Below are positions 1 to 9,760 of a stretch of 64,000 bases of DNA, piece after piece (position 1 is the first letter of the stretch; each line of letters begins with the position of its first letter). Under the pieces are notes generated by a model, which was not told the origin of the DNA, did no database searches, and saw nothing but the letters and a program-made list of their open reading frames with translations. The position numbers and the translations under genes are program-made. This DNA is from an uncultured bacterium (lineage in GTDB: Bacteria; Bacteroidota; Rhodothermia; Rhodothermales; UBA10348): positions 1 to 64,000 of the forward strand of contig CALIKL010000011.1 in assembly GCA_938018055.1 (NCBI GenBank), read 5' to 3'.

Positions 1-486
1 ACGGACCAGGCTTTTCAGCGATGCTTTGTACGTCTCCATGGACTCGAGAAGCGCAGGATCGGACGTACCCAGGATCTGGATGGCCAGCAGGCCAGCATTT
101 TTTGCTCCTCCAACCGCGACAGTAGCGACAGGAACCCCTCCGGGCATCTGAACAATGGATAGGAGAGAGTCCATTCCTTTCAGATTACGTGTCGGAACGG
201 GAACGCCGATCACAGGGAGAGGCGTCGAAGCGGCAATCATACCCGGCAAATGCGCCGCGCCGCCCGCGCCAGCAATAATCACTTTGATTCCCCTGGATAC
301 CGCTGATTCGGCATATGTCGTCATAGCCTCCGGTGTTCGGTGGGCACTGAGTACGCGGGCCTCGAATGGGACTCTAAAGTCAGCAAGAATGTCGGCGGCA
401 GCCTCCATTACGGGCCAGTCTGATTGACTTCCCATCGCAATGCCTACGATAGGGGACGCATCTTGGTGTTGGTCTTGTGACGTCAT
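1..486 (-). CDS. purE: N5-carboxyaminoimidazole ribonucleotide mutase, PurE (3' part cut by window edge)
   Basis: PurE moves the carboxyl group of N5-CAIR to give CAIR in cytosolic de novo purine synthesis, using the product of PurK. The frame starts at ATG 486 and stays open to base 1 (162 codons), so only a short C-terminal piece should be missing. Visible family motifs are [13 protein letters not shown] near residue 15, where the Ser-Asp pair binds the substrate phosphate, then SAHRTPE, and the glycine-rich [13 protein letters not shown] segment followed by the VPV loop. It lies 19 bases downstream of purK on the same strand, the usual purK-purE pair. The identification is firm; the gene is partial only because of the window boundary. 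Confidence 0.95.
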   Translation of the reverse strand, partial: MTSQDQHQDASPIVGIAMGSQSDWPVMEAAADILADFRVPFEARVLSAHRTPEAMTTYAESAVSRGIKVIIAGAGGAAHLPGMIAASTPLPVIGVPVPTRNLKGMDSLLSIVQMPGGVPVATVAVGGAKNAGLLAIQILGTSDPALLESMETYKASLKSLVR

Positions 487-505
487 GGAAACGAGGGATT
501 AGGAT

Positions 506-1657
506 TCAAAGATGGATTGCATCAGCGGCCTTTTCGGCTTCGGCGCGGAGCAGATCCAGATTGTCACCGGTTACGGTTACGTGGCCCATCTTTCGCTTGG
601 GACGCGCCTCTGCCTTGCCATACAGATGAATGCTGGCTTGAGACGAGTGCAGTGCATCAGAATAGCCATCAGTACGGACGGAGCCCGCTCGATGGCCAAG
701 GACGTTGATCATCACGGCAGCAGGCATTCGCATTTCAGAGCTCCCGAGTGGCAGGTCGAGAATGGATCGTGCGTGATTCTCGAACTGGGAGGCATAACAT
801 GCTTCGATGGTGTAGTGACCGGTATTGTGAGGTCTTGGTGCCATTTCATTGAACAGAATCGCGCCATCTTCGAGTTCAAAAAACTCTACACCCAGCATAC
901 CGACCAGATCTACCGCCTCAGCTGCCGCCAGCGCTGCCTTTCTGGCCGCTTCGTACGTAGCGCTGGAAATACGGGCCGGCGCCATAACGGCGTGGCATCG
1001 ATGATCCTTCTGCTCTGTTTCTACGACCGGATACACCTCCGTGTCTCCAGATGGCCTACGGGCTACCATGACGGCGAGCTCACGTACGAATGGCACGAAA
1101 GCTTCCATGAGCAGACCATCTTCTGCTGCCAGGTCTTTCCAGGCCTGCTGCAGCTCCTCAATTGAGGTTACGGTGGCATTGCCATAGCCGTCATAAGAGC
1201 CTTCAAACTTCTTGGCTACGGCCTTTCCACCGAATGCCGTTAGAGCCGCTGACGCATCCTCCAACGTTGCACATGCCAGATACGCTCCAACCGGAATGCC
1301 AGCGGTGCCTACAGCATCTTTTTGACGACCTTTATGGCGAATGGTGAGCAGTGTCTTTGAAGACGGCCAGACGGGTATTTTTCCTTTACCCGCACGTTCG
1401 GCCACTTCGGCCGGAGCCCACTCGGATTCTACCGTAACGACGTCGCATCCTTGAAGGAAGGATTGCATCACGGCCTCATCCGTCCAGTCACCAACAACCG
1501 ACTCGCCCAGCGAGGCGACAGGGCCAGCAGGAGAGGGGGATAACGTCTTTACGTGCATACCCATACGCATGGCGGCCAACGCGGTCATGCGACCGAGCTG
1601 GCCGCCACCCAGGATGCCGATGGTCGGAAAACGTGCGTGTGATTCGGTCAGGCTCAT
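506..1657 (-). CDS. purK: N5-carboxyaminoimidazole ribonucleotide synthase, PurK
   Basis: PurK is a cytosolic ATP-grasp ligase that joins bicarbonate to AIR to give N5-CAIR, the substrate of PurE encoded just downstream. The 383-residue protein has the family's usual length. It opens with a nucleotide-fold loop (GILGGGQLGRM, residues 14-24), has the VTVESEW motif at the end of the N-terminal domain, a central ATP-grasp fold with the KKFEGSYDGYGN loop, and the closing FNEMAPRPHNTGHYT signature that carries the metal and phosphate ligands. The start is ATG 1657. A 62-base gap separates it from the upstream ftsK, so read-through from ftsK is possible. Confidence 0.95.
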   Translation of the reverse strand: MSLTESHARFPTIGILGGGQLGRMTALAAMRMGMHVKTLSPSPAGPVASLGESVVGDWTDEAVMQSFLQGCDVVTVESEWAPAEVAERAGKGKIPVWPSSKTLLTIRHKGRQKDAVGTAGIPVGAYLACATLEDASAALTAFGGKAVAKKFEGSYDGYGNATVTSIEELQQAWKDLAAEDGLLMEAFVPFVRELAVMVARRPSGDTEVYPVVETEQKDHRCHAVMAPARISSATYEAARKAALAAAEAVDLVGMLGVEFFELEDGAILFNEMAPRPHNTGHYTIEACYASQFENHARSILDLPLGSSEMRMPAAVMINVLGHRAGSVRTDGYSDALHSSQASIHLYGKAEARPKRKMGHVTVTGDNLDLLRAEAEKAADAIHL

Positions 1658-1719
1658 TCGAAAGTGATTAGCAGTGGTTGCGCCGCAGTCGTGGCAAGGA
1701 GCTTTACTCGGATTCCTGG

Positions 1720-4164
1720 TCAGGACGAAAGAAACTCATCGAGCATGATCTCATCCTCAACCAGGACTTGGCGCGCTTTCGATCCTTCAAATGGACCGAC
1801 GATACCGGCGTCCTCCAGTTGGTCAACGATGCGGGCTGCCCGGGAATATCCTACTGAAAGTTTGCGCTGAAGCAAGGAAACCGAGCCCTGTTGTGCTCGG
1901 ACAATGATGCGGGCTGCGTCTTCAAAGAGTTCGTCACGGGGACCGCCGCCACTACCTGCAAGAGAGGCTGGTCCAGACTCTTCTTCGATGGAAGGCAGGA
2001 GATAGGGCCCCGGACCTTCCTGATCGCCGATGTATCCGGTGACGCGATCGATCTCTTCGTTTGACACAAACGGTCCTTGCAGCCGGACAATCTTTGACCC
2101 CAGCATGTAGAGGAGATCTCCGTTGCCTACCAGACCCTGTGCACCGTTCTGGTCCAGAATGGTACGGGAATCGATCTTGGAGGCGACCTGATAGGCGATG
2201 CGGGCCGGAAAGTTGGCTTTGATGAGTCCCGTGATTACATCGACAGACGGTCGTTGCGTGGCCAGGATCAAATGAATGCCGACAGCACGGGCCATCTGCG
2301 CCAATCGGGCGATGGGCCCTTCGATGTCCTTGCCAGCGGTCATCATCAAGTCAGCCAGCTCGTCAACGACAACGATGATATACGGTAATAGGCGGTGTTC
2401 CTCGTCTGGATCGAGTCCGCCGTCCTTGAAACGTTTGTTGTACTCGCGGATGGATCGGACCTGTGCTTTGGCCAGCAGATCATAGCGAGATTCCATCTCT
2501 TTCTCGCAGGACTTCAGCGTTCCCAGCGCCTGCGATACGTCGGTGATGATGGCGTCATCCGCCTCCGGCGGCATGGCGACATAGTGGGAAGCAATCCTCG
2601 CATAGGCTGCTAATTCGATCTTTTTCGGATCGATCATGACAAATTTCAGCAGCGACGGAGGCACTGAGTACAGCAGGCCGGCAATAAATGTATTCACCCC
2701 GACGGACTTACCTGATCCGGTAGCACCGGCAATCAGAACGTGCGGCATCTTGGTCAAATCCTGCAGCATGGTCTCGCCTTCAATGGACTTGCCGAGAATA
2801 AGCGGCAGTTCCATGCGCGTTTCCTGGAACGTGCGCGTCTCGATGATGTCCTTGATACGCACGAATTCCCTATGGCGATTGGGGATTTCCACGCCGATAG
2901 CGGATTTGCCCGGGATCGGTGCAATCATTCGAATCCCACGAGCAGCCAGTGCCATGGCCAAGTCATTCTCCAGGGAGGTGATACGACTGATCTTGACCCC
3001 TGGTGCAGGTGTCAATTCGTAGAGCGTCACGGTCGGGCCTACTACAGCATCGATTGCGATGATATCGATGTTGTACGTCGCCAACTTGTCGAGCAGGATC
3101 TGTTTGTTCTCCTCAAGCTCCTCGTAGTCGATACTGTGGCCCTGTTCCTCTGAGGCATCCAGCAGGTCCAATCCAGGCTGTTCAAACGCATAGTCTGCCG
3201 CTGATAATTCATTGCGGGACAGTCGACGAGCCTTCTCTTCGCGCTTTTGCTCATGGACGACTATTTCTACATCCTCGATGCCAGCGGCAGGAGCCGCTTC
3301 AGGCGATTTCACCGCAGGTGGTACCGAAGGTGGGGCAACAGGAGCCGGTTCGGCCTCAGGACGTTGAGGCGATTGTACGGCCGGAGCAGGTTCTGATCTC
3401 TTACGAGTCAGGCGCTCTTCTTCCCGTTTACGTGCCGCTTGTTTCTTGTCGGCCTCGCGTTGCTTTGTCGCCTCTTTCTGGGCCTGTGCTTTCTCCAGTT
3501 TCCGCTCCTTGCGACGCTCTCCGCGCTCACTCCATCCTCTTCTGATAGCTGCGAATCCATTTTCCAGCCGATCCATGCTGCGTTGGATATCCCGATCGAT
3601 CAGAAGCAGCAGCGACGAGGCCAGGAAAGCCAGGATGATGATCAGGGAGCCTGTAGCGCCGAAGATCTGCTGCATCCAAAGCGCTGTTCCTTGTCCAACG
3701 GCTCCACTCCAGGCAATCAGATCCGCCGAGGCAGAAATGGAAATCCATGCAAAGAGCGTCGCGAGCAGATAGGCTCCTCCGAATGACAGAAGACTGGCCA
3801 TCGGAAGACGTTCGATGGCCCGATGGCGCAACCAACTGTAACCCCAAATCCCGCCCAGGATCGGTAGAAACAGGACACAGTAACCGAGAAGACCCGGGAC
3901 AAGAAGACGGGCGATGGCAGCACCAGTCAGTCCGAGGGCATTGGCGGCATTCCGCGAGCCCGGGGCGATAAGCGAATCCAGGGAGAAACGCCTCGCCAGC
4001 ATGTCATCAGCCGGATGATAGGTGAGTACTGCCAGAGCAACGAGCAACGAGGCGACAATGGTCAATAGACCAAGGACCTCCCGCTTTCGCTCAGCGGAGA
4101 CGAGGGACTTCTGGGAATTCTTTTGGGAGCGCGATGGTTTGCGCTTCTGGACTGTTGTCGGCAT
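1720..4164 (-). CDS. ftsK: DNA translocase FtsK/SpoIIIE
   Basis: FtsK is a membrane-anchored, hexameric ATP-driven DNA pump that clears chromosome termini from the division septum. The 814-residue protein has about four membrane segments in residues 30-190, a charged Lys/Glu then Pro/Ala-rich linker (about 200-310), and the motor domain. The Walker A loop (GATGSGKSVGV) lies near residue 480 and the Walker B (VVVDELADLMM) near 590. The C-terminal winged-helix gamma domain, which recognises polar KOPS/SRS sites, covers the last 70 residues. Compared with E. coli the linker is short, as is normal for Bacteroidota. It starts at ATG 4164, 39 bases downstream of gcvT on the same strand. Confidence 0.96.
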   Translation of the reverse strand: MPTTVQKRKPSRSQKNSQKSLVSAERKREVLGLLTIVASLLVALAVLTYHPADDMLARRFSLDSLIAPGSRNAANALGLTGAAIARLLVPGLLGYCVLFLPILGGIWGYSWLRHRAIERLPMASLLSFGGAYLLATLFAWISISASADLIAWSGAVGQGTALWMQQIFGATGSLIIILAFLASSLLLLIDRDIQRSMDRLENGFAAIRRGWSERGERRKERKLEKAQAQKEATKQREADKKQAARKREEERLTRKRSEPAPAVQSPQRPEAEPAPVAPPSVPPAVKSPEAAPAAGIEDVEIVVHEQKREEKARRLSRNELSAADYAFEQPGLDLLDASEEQGHSIDYEELEENKQILLDKLATYNIDIIAIDAVVGPTVTLYELTPAPGVKISRITSLENDLAMALAARGIRMIAPIPGKSAIGVEIPNRHREFVRIKDIIETRTFQETRMELPLILGKSIEGETMLQDLTKMPHVLIAGATGSGKSVGVNTFIAGLLYSVPPSLLKFVMIDPKKIELAAYARIASHYVAMPPEADDAIITDVSQALGTLKSCEKEMESRYDLLAKAQVRSIREYNKRFKDGGLDPDEEHRLLPYIIVVVDELADLMMTAGKDIEGPIARLAQMARAVGIHLILATQRPSVDVITGLIKANFPARIAYQVASKIDSRTILDQNGAQGLVGNGDLLYMLGSKIVRLQGPFVSNEEIDRVTGYIGDQEGPGPYLLPSIEEESGPASLAGSGGGPRDELFEDAARIIVRAQQGSVSLLQRKLSVGYSRAARIVDQLEDAGIVGPFEGSKARQVLVEDEIMLDEFLSS

Positions 4165-4203
4165 GGGGGAATCTACGCAGATAACCTCCTAACCGCCAAC
4201 GCA

Positions 4204-5370
4204 TCACGCGCCTGCATTCTTGTGGAATGGAGGTTTTGTGACCGTGACCTCAAAGGTTCTCCGACCCTGCGAAATTGTGATTACCGAACCGGGGCTTGTA
4301 TAGCTTGCGTCGTTTTGAACGTATCCCAATCCGATTCCCTTGTTCAGAACAGGGGACTGGCTCCCGCTGGTGACTACGCCAATCTCTTCTCCGGCCGTAC
4401 TCAGGATCTCGTATCCCTGGCGGGGGATGCCTCGTTCATTGACGACGAATCCGACCAGTTTGCGTGCCGGACCTTTCTCCTTGATCGTTGCCAGTCGATC
4501 ACGACCTACAAAATCGCTTGACTCCAGCTTGGTGATCCAACCGAGGCCTGCTTCCAGCGGATTCGTCTCGAGAGATATGTCGTTCCCGTAGAGGCAGTAT
4601 CCGCTTTCGAGGCGCAATGTGTCTCGGGCACCAAGGCCGGTCGGCTTCATTCCAAAGGCCTCAGCTTGCTCCATCAAGGCATCCCACACCGTACCGGCAT
4701 CTTCGGCTTTGACGTAAATCTCCACGCCTACCTCGCCGGTGTAGCCGGTTCGGGAAATAATGACGTCACTCAGGTCGAGAAAGCTGCCATTTTCAGGCTG
4801 TGCGAACGTATAGAACGCCAGGGATGAGGCATCGAAGCCTGTAGCTGCCTTGAGCACGTCAAAGCTTGCCGGACCTTGCAACGCCAACAGGCCGACAGCG
4901 TCACTGACGTTGGTCAGGGATGCACCCATGGGATTGTTGGCATGCATCCATGCCACATCTCCGTCGATATTGGATGCATTGATGACCAGCATATAGTCAT
5001 TTTCTGCCAGTCGGTACACCAACAGGTCGTCTACGATACCTCCGTCCGGCTTACACATGACGGTGTACAGGGCTTTACCGTCGACCAGCTTGGACACATC
5101 GTTTGAAACGAGGTATTGCACAAAGGCGAATGCCTCTGGTCCTTGGACGCGTACTTCGCCCATGTGGCTTACATCAAACAAGCCTGCCTGCGTCCGGACG
5201 GCGTGGTGCTCGTCCAGGATTCCAGAATACTGAACCGGCATATCGAAGCCAGCAAATGGCACCATCTTGGCGCCGAGCGCGACGTGACGGTCATGGAGGG
5301 GCGTTCGCTTGAGGTCAGAAGGAGCAGACACAGCACTTTTGGATGGGTTCTCAATCTCGAATGGCCGCAT
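4204..5370 (-). CDS. gcvT: Aminomethyltransferase, glycine cleavage system T protein
   Basis: GcvT transfers the aminomethyl group from lipoyl-H protein to tetrahydrofolate, releasing ammonia, in glycine breakdown. The 388-residue frame has the family length. It shows the folate-binding N-terminal motif (KMVPFAGFDMPVQY), VSHMGE, the YTVMCKPDGGIVDD stretch with the acidic active-site pair, the GYTGEVGVEIY motif and the C-terminal barrel. I chose ATG 5370, with an AGAGG about 10 bases upstream; the frame also opens at a TTG at 5397. The other glycine cleavage genes (gcvH, gcvP) are not in the window. It lies between tyrA and ftsK in a minus-strand run. Confidence 0.95.
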   Translation of the reverse strand: MRPFEIENPSKSAVSAPSDLKRTPLHDRHVALGAKMVPFAGFDMPVQYSGILDEHHAVRTQAGLFDVSHMGEVRVQGPEAFAFVQYLVSNDVSKLVDGKALYTVMCKPDGGIVDDLLVYRLAENDYMLVINASNIDGDVAWMHANNPMGASLTNVSDAVGLLALQGPASFDVLKAATGFDASSLAFYTFAQPENGSFLDLSDVIISRTGYTGEVGVEIYVKAEDAGTVWDALMEQAEAFGMKPTGLGARDTLRLESGYCLYGNDISLETNPLEAGLGWITKLESSDFVGRDRLATIKEKGPARKLVGFVVNERGIPRQGYEILSTAGEEIGVVTSGSQSPVLNKGIGLGYVQNDASYTSPGSVITISQGRRTFEVTVTKPPFHKNAGA

Positions 5371-5447
5371 GATACGCGCCTCTTCAGGGGTAGGCAATCG
5401 AACAGCGCGAGGCCCTTATCAATTGGAGAATTCTTGACCGGCGCGTC

Positions 5448-6539
5448 TTACAAACGATAGGCTGTGAAGCCCGCCTCCGATAGTACGGAAATGGCCTGGA
5501 TAGCTTCGCCCGATGAGTCAAAACCAAGACGAAACGTTCCACCCCTGTTTTCACGGATCCGCAAAAGTTCGATATCCTTGATGCTGAGATCGGCTTCGTA
5601 CAAGGCCGATGTGAGCGCTACCAACGCGCCGGGGCGATCTGCGGTGAACACAAACACATCTGCGAGAGGTTTGAGAAAGCCTTTGCCATCAGAGGGGATG
5701 AAATCACGCGTCTGCTCAGCTTGGTGAAATCGTTCTCCAATGTGAGGAAATGCCTTCGCGTCCAGGTCCAGCAGCAGCTCTTCGAGCAAGTCTTTGAAAG
5801 ATGTCAATGCGGCGGAGACTTCCTTCCCGTTGGCTGCGAGAATGTCCTCCCACATGGGAAAGGGAGAACCCGCGATACGTGTCATGTCCCGAAATCCGCC
5901 AGCTGCCAACCGCAGGACGTCCGGGTCGCGTTCTTTGGCGCGATCTGCCAGATTGACCAGCAAAACAGATAGCAGCTGCGGAACGTGTGAAACGTGAGCC
6001 GCGATACGGTCATGTACATCTCCCGGCATTTCAAGCAATCGTGCACCCGTTGCCCCGAGAATATCCAGAAGGGCCTCAAACGAATCATCGCGTGGCATGC
6101 GCTCATCTGCGCAGAGGACATAGGTCGCATTCTCGTACAGAGCTCCGTCTGCGAATCTGATGCCCGCTTTCTCCGAACCCGTCATTGGATGGCCGCCCAG
6201 AAATCGATCATGCTGCAGAACCGATCGGATCCGCTCAGTGACGGGCACTTTAACCGAACAGAGGTCATGCAGCCAGGTGTCTGGATGCAGAATCCCCTTG
6301 AGCTCCTCAATGATCTGCATTGTAGCGGAGAGGGGGGTAGCCAGGATGACCACGTCAGCACCGCTTACGCAGTCTTCCAAGCTTTCAGCAGCTTGATCAA
6401 TCGCCCCTCGTTGAAGTGCCATTTCCAATGATCCCGGCGCATCCCATCCTCGCACGAAGAGGGTAGGACGCGTGGATTTCAAGGCGAGTCCAATGGACCC
6501 GCCCATGAGGCCACAACCGATGATGGAAACCGCCTGCAT
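5448..6539 (-). CDS. tyrA: Prephenate dehydrogenase with C-terminal ACT domain
   Basis: This enzyme oxidatively decarboxylates prephenate to 4-hydroxyphenylpyruvate in tyrosine synthesis. Starting at ATG 6539 the protein has 363 residues and begins directly with the dinucleotide-binding loop (IIGCGLMGGSIGLAL), as expected; a start at 6587 would add 16 unconserved residues. The family motif GGHPMTGSEKAG lies near residue 130, followed by the helical dimerisation domain. The last 80 residues form an ACT regulatory domain (DRPGALVALTSALYEAD), so feedback by an aromatic amino acid is likely. No chorismate mutase domain is fused. It heads the minus-strand run and is divergent from gcdH. Confidence 0.92.
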   Translation of the reverse strand: MQAVSIIGCGLMGGSIGLALKSTRPTLFVRGWDAPGSLEMALQRGAIDQAAESLEDCVSGADVVILATPLSATMQIIEELKGILHPDTWLHDLCSVKVPVTERIRSVLQHDRFLGGHPMTGSEKAGIRFADGALYENATYVLCADERMPRDDSFEALLDILGATGARLLEMPGDVHDRIAAHVSHVPQLLSVLLVNLADRAKERDPDVLRLAAGGFRDMTRIAGSPFPMWEDILAANGKEVSAALTSFKDLLEELLLDLDAKAFPHIGERFHQAEQTRDFIPSDGKGFLKPLADVFVFTADRPGALVALTSALYEADLSIKDIELLRIRENRGGTFRLGFDSSGEAIQAISVLSEAGFTAYRL

Positions 6540-6577
6540 GAGTCGGAAGAGAGTGAAATGAGGCGGAATGTAGGAAT

Positions 6578-6594
6578 CACGAGGCAAGCTCGTG
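6578..6594. promoter_or_regulatory. Inverted repeat in the tyrA/gcdH divergent intergenic region
   Basis: CACGAG and CTCGTG form perfect 6-base arms around GCAAG in the 211-base gap between the divergent starts of tyrA and gcdH. The size suits a dimeric repressor site, but one short repeat is weak evidence. I see no promoter boxes that fix its position relative to transcription starts. The rest of the gap shows nothing else I can name. Confidence 0.25.
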
Positions 6595-6750
6595 GCTGGA
6601 GAGACCTCTCAGTTGGAGAAAACATGATGGAGATCCCGTCAAGTTCCGTGAACGGCCTACAAAAGCGCTTCCTGTCGGGCGGTCTCGTCGGTATCTTCTT
6701 CGACGGCCCATGGCCACACCATCATCACAATTTTACCAGTAGTGTTTCGT

Positions 6751-7962
6751 ATGTCGAAGCCCTTCTTCAATCCCGACGACGTCTTCCAGTTTGAATCCCT
6801 GCTTGGAGAGGAAGAGCGTCTGATCATGGAATCAGCTCGTGAATATGCCCAGACCCAATTGGAGCCCCGGGCGATGGAAGGCAATCAAGAGGGCATCTTC
6901 CACGAAGAAATTCCTCGTGAGCTTGGAGAGTTGGGCCTGCTGGGTGCGACCATTCCGGAAGAGTATGGCGGTGTAGGCGCTTCCTACACATCGTATGGCC
7001 TCATTGCTCGCGAGCTGGAGCGCGTAGATTCAGGCTACCGATCATTCGCATCGGTCCAGTCCTCGCTGGTCATGTACCCGATCTACGACTTTGGTACTGA
7101 GGAGATGCGTCGCAAATACCTGCCGAAGCTTGCCTCAGCTGAATGGATTGGGTGTTTTGGACTGACGGAGCCCGATCACGGATCGGATCCCGGCTCCATG
7201 GTTACTACTGCGGTTCGCGGCGATGGCGGGTTCATTCTGAATGGTGCCAAGATGTGGATTACAAACTCTCCGGTGGCGGATGTCTTTGTAGTCTGGGCCA
7301 AGTTGAAAGAGAACCCAGGTGATAAGGGCGTTATTCGTGGGTTTGTCCTCGAGAAGGGCATGGAGGGCCTTTCTGCTCCCGTTACCCACAACAAGATGTC
7401 CCTTCGCGCTTCCCACACCGGCGAAATCGTGATGGACAATGTGTTCGTGCCTGAGGAAAACATGTTTCCCGATGTCAAGGGACTGAAGGGACCGTTCTCT
7501 TGCCTCAACAACGCACGCTACGGAATCGTTTGGGGCACCCTGGGCGCTGCTGAAAACTGTTTCTCACGGGCGCGTCAGTATGTCATGGAGCGCAAGCAGT
7601 TCGGCTATCCGCTTGCGGCGATGCAGCTCCCGCAGACGAAGCTTGCCAATATGGTGACAGAGATCACCCAGATGCAGCTTCTATCATGGCGTCTCGGACA
7701 GCTCAAGGATACTGGACAGGCTCATCCGGGCATGATTTCTCTGGCCAAACGCAATAACTGTGGACGGGCGCTGGATATCGCACGCGTGGCTCGGGACATG
7801 ATGGGCGGGAATGGCATTACGGGTGAATACCGGGTGATCCATCACTTGGTCAATCTCGAAAGCGTAAACACGTACGAGGGTACGTACGACATCCATGGCC
7901 TGATCCTGGGCCGCGAGCTGACGGGCATTCAGTCCTTCACGCCGCGCGGAAACGATCTCTAG
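6751..7962 (+). CDS. gcdH: Acyl-CoA dehydrogenase, glutaryl-CoA dehydrogenase type
   Basis: A FAD-dependent dehydrogenase that most resembles glutaryl-CoA dehydrogenase, which oxidises and decarboxylates glutaryl-CoA to crotonyl-CoA in lysine and tryptophan breakdown. The 403-residue protein has the N-terminal helical domain with [15 protein letters not shown], the middle beta domain ([16 protein letters not shown], then [17 protein letters not shown]) and the C-terminal helical domain. The catalytic Glu is in [16 protein letters not shown] near the end, the order seen in this subfamily. ATG 6751 was chosen over an upstream GTG at 6742. It is divergent from tyrA and is followed, 124 bases on, by two small membrane proteins. 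Substrate is inferred from motifs only. Confidence 0.88.
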   Translation: MSKPFFNPDDVFQFESLLGEEERLIMESAREYAQTQLEPRAMEGNQEGIFHEEIPRELGELGLLGATIPEEYGGVGASYTSYGLIARELERVDSGYRSFASVQSSLVMYPIYDFGTEEMRRKYLPKLASAEWIGCFGLTEPDHGSDPGSMVTTAVRGDGGFILNGAKMWITNSPVADVFVVWAKLKENPGDKGVIRGFVLEKGMEGLSAPVTHNKMSLRASHTGEIVMDNVFVPEENMFPDVKGLKGPFSCLNNARYGIVWGTLGAAENCFSRARQYVMERKQFGYPLAAMQLPQTKLANMVTEITQMQLLSWRLGQLKDTGQAHPGMISLAKRNNCGRALDIARVARDMMGGNGITGEYRVIHHLVNLESVNTYEGTYDIHGLILGRELTGIQSFTPRGNDL

Positions 7963-8086
7963 ACGCGGCAAGAGGTGTCCTGCTGGCGGGATTCACCATA
8001 GAAGCCGCCTGCAATGCGTAACTTGGTCGTTCGATCCGGCGTAGGAATGTTCGTCGGAGTCACGCTTCCCGCAAGCCACGTTAGAG

Positions 8087-8386
8087 ATGGGCATCGTCAT
8101 TGTAGCCATGGTTCTGAGCTTCACCTTGATAGTTGTCAAGATGGGGCTCGATTACTCGAAATCGAAACTGCTTGAATCAGGCGGACAACCAGCGGACTCT
8201 ACCTTGCTGATGTCTGAGCTTCAGGAAATGATTGCGAGTGCTGTATCGGATGCCACGGAGCCCCTACGGGAACGTATCGATCAGCTTGAGCAGAAACAGC
8301 TCTCGTCTGGTCCGAGCGCGGAGGCACCGATACTTTCATCGGGCGATACGGCAGATTCCGGTGTTCATCCTCCAGAAGCCATCTAA
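8087..8386 (+). CDS. Small single-pass membrane protein, first of a tandem pair
   Basis: I do not recognise a named family. The 99-residue protein begins with a hydrophobic segment (residues 2-17), then a short basic stretch and a predicted amphipathic helix with alternating charges, and ends in a low-complexity Ser/Ala/Pro tail. The helix MSELQEMIASAVSDATEPL matches SELESMMRRAVEDATAPL of the next gene, with the SEL, AV-DAT and PL blocks shared, so the two look like duplicates. It likely sits in the inner membrane with a cytosolic coiled coil. It precedes rsgA on the same strand, 41 bases before its paralogue, and may belong to one transcript. Confidence 0.7.
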   Translation: MGIVIVAMVLSFTLIVVKMGLDYSKSKLLESGGQPADSTLLMSELQEMIASAVSDATEPLRERIDQLEQKQLSSGPSAEAPILSSGDTADSGVHPPEAI

Positions 8387-8427
8387 TCTGGCATCGTCTG
8401 ATCTTTTGAAGCATCCCCCCGAGAACC

Positions 8428-8778
8428 ATGCCTGAAGAAGTATTTGTCCTGCTTGTCCTCGCTGTCATGAGCTTTTTCGGCTTGACGATGACCAGCATGA
8501 TTTTGCGTCATCGTCGCAAACAGCGAGGATCTGCGGGCTCTTCGGCAGAGTCGAGCATGACCACGAGCGAGCTGGAGTCGATGATGCGACGGGCAGTCGA
8601 AGATGCCACAGCACCCTTGGCCTCGAAAATTGAGGATTTGGAAATCGAAGTTGTAAAAATGGGCTCAGCAAGCAAACAGCTGACAGCACACGATGCCTCG
8701 ACCCGAATATCGTTGGAAGACGGCGACGAAGTACTCGATGTGGAGCCGGTGAGTGCCCGCTCAAAGGTTCGGTCTTGA
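8428..8778 (+). CDS. Small single-pass membrane protein, second of a tandem pair
   Basis: The 116-residue protein has one N-terminal membrane segment (residues 4-24), a basic patch LRHRRKQR just after it that predicts a cytosolic C-terminus, a Ser-rich spacer, and a helix shared with the preceding gene. The tail is acidic (LEDGDEVLDVEPV). The stop codon TGA at 8776 is one base before the GTG at 8780 that best fits the start of rsgA, so translation of the two is probably coupled. A layout of anchor, basic collar and coiled coil suggests a scaffold, but nothing in the sequence names a function. Confidence 0.7.
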   Translation: MPEEVFVLLVLAVMSFFGLTMTSMILRHRRKQRGSAGSSAESSMTTSELESMMRRAVEDATAPLASKIEDLEIEVVKMGSASKQLTAHDASTRISLEDGDEVLDVEPVSARSKVRS

Positions 8779-8779
8779 C

Positions 8780-9724
8780 GTGGAAGGACTCGTTCTTCGA
8801 TCAACTGGTAGTCGGCATGAAGTGTTGACAGAGGAAGGAGTCGTTTCCTGTACGATCCGAGGAATATTCCGGCTACAGGAGGAAGATGCGACCAATCCCG
8901 TTGTGATCGGAGATCGGGTCGTGATCCAGGTCAACCCTGACGGATCAGGTGTCATTGTAGAACGTCGCGAACGTCACGGCAAACTCAGCCGACGCGCCGC
9001 CGGGCGCAAGGTGGGCAAGGAGCATGTGATCATTGCAAATCTGGACAAGGCCTGGGTAGTTCAGAGCGTACGAAAGCCTCGCATGAATCCGGGATTCATC
9101 GATCGATTCCTGGTGATGGCCGAGTATCGTGGGATCGAAGCTGGTATCATCATCAACAAAACGGATTTGATGGACGAGAAGGCTGAAGAGTATATCAGCT
9201 TCTTCGTAGAGCTCTATGCCGGCATGGGGTACGACATGATGTTCACATCAGTCAAGGATGGTAAAGGCATCAAAGAACTCAAGGCGGGGATGGCCAGTGG
9301 TGTACACGTACTGGTCGGGCCCTCGGGCGTAGGGAAGTCCTCGCTTTTGAATGCGCTCGACGCGGACCTGGCATTGCGGACTGGAGGCATCAGTGAGGCC
9401 ACGCAGAAAGGAAAGCATACGACGACGTATGCGGAGCTGATTCCCATCAGCGAGATGCACCCAAACGCTGGGTTCATAGGCGATACGCCTGGTCTACGTG
9501 AGTTTGGACTGGTTGAGATAGAGGCCCCCGACCTCGCTCATTGCTTCGTCGAATTCCGCGAAAACCTGGGTCAGTGTCGGTTTCCCAACTGCACGCACGA
9601 TCATGAGCCTGGATGCCATATCAAGGAGCTGGTCCACGAGGACATGATTCCGGTAGAACGGTATGAGAGCTACATAAACATGCTGCGCTCCATACAGTTA
9701 GGAGATCAGGACGTAGGCAGGTGA
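8780..9724 (+). CDS. rsgA: Small ribosomal subunit biogenesis GTPase RsgA
   Basis: RsgA is a circularly permuted GTPase that checks late maturation of the 30S subunit. The 314-residue protein has an OB-fold, then G4 (NKTDL), then G1 (GPSGVGKSSLLNAL) and G3 (DTPGLREFG), the permuted order that defines the family. A zinc site follows (CRFPNC-THDHEPGC). I chose GTG 8780 because the protein then opens MEGLVLRSTGS, as Bacteroidota homologues do from memory; a GTG at 8753 would overlap the previous gene by 26 bases. It converges on topA with 36 bases between stops and no clear terminator there. Confidence 0.93.
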   Translation: MEGLVLRSTGSRHEVLTEEGVVSCTIRGIFRLQEEDATNPVVIGDRVVIQVNPDGSGVIVERRERHGKLSRRAAGRKVGKEHVIIANLDKAWVVQSVRKPRMNPGFIDRFLVMAEYRGIEAGIIINKTDLMDEKAEEYISFFVELYAGMGYDMMFTSVKDGKGIKELKAGMASGVHVLVGPSGVGKSSLLNALDADLALRTGGISEATQKGKHTTTYAELIPISEMHPNAGFIGDTPGLREFGLVEIEAPDLAHCFVEFRENLGQCRFPNCTHDHEPGCHIKELVHEDMIPVERYESYINMLRSIQLGDQDVGR

Positions 9725-9760
9725 ATCGCCCTGACGTAGAGAAGTGTAGGCCCGAAGGGT

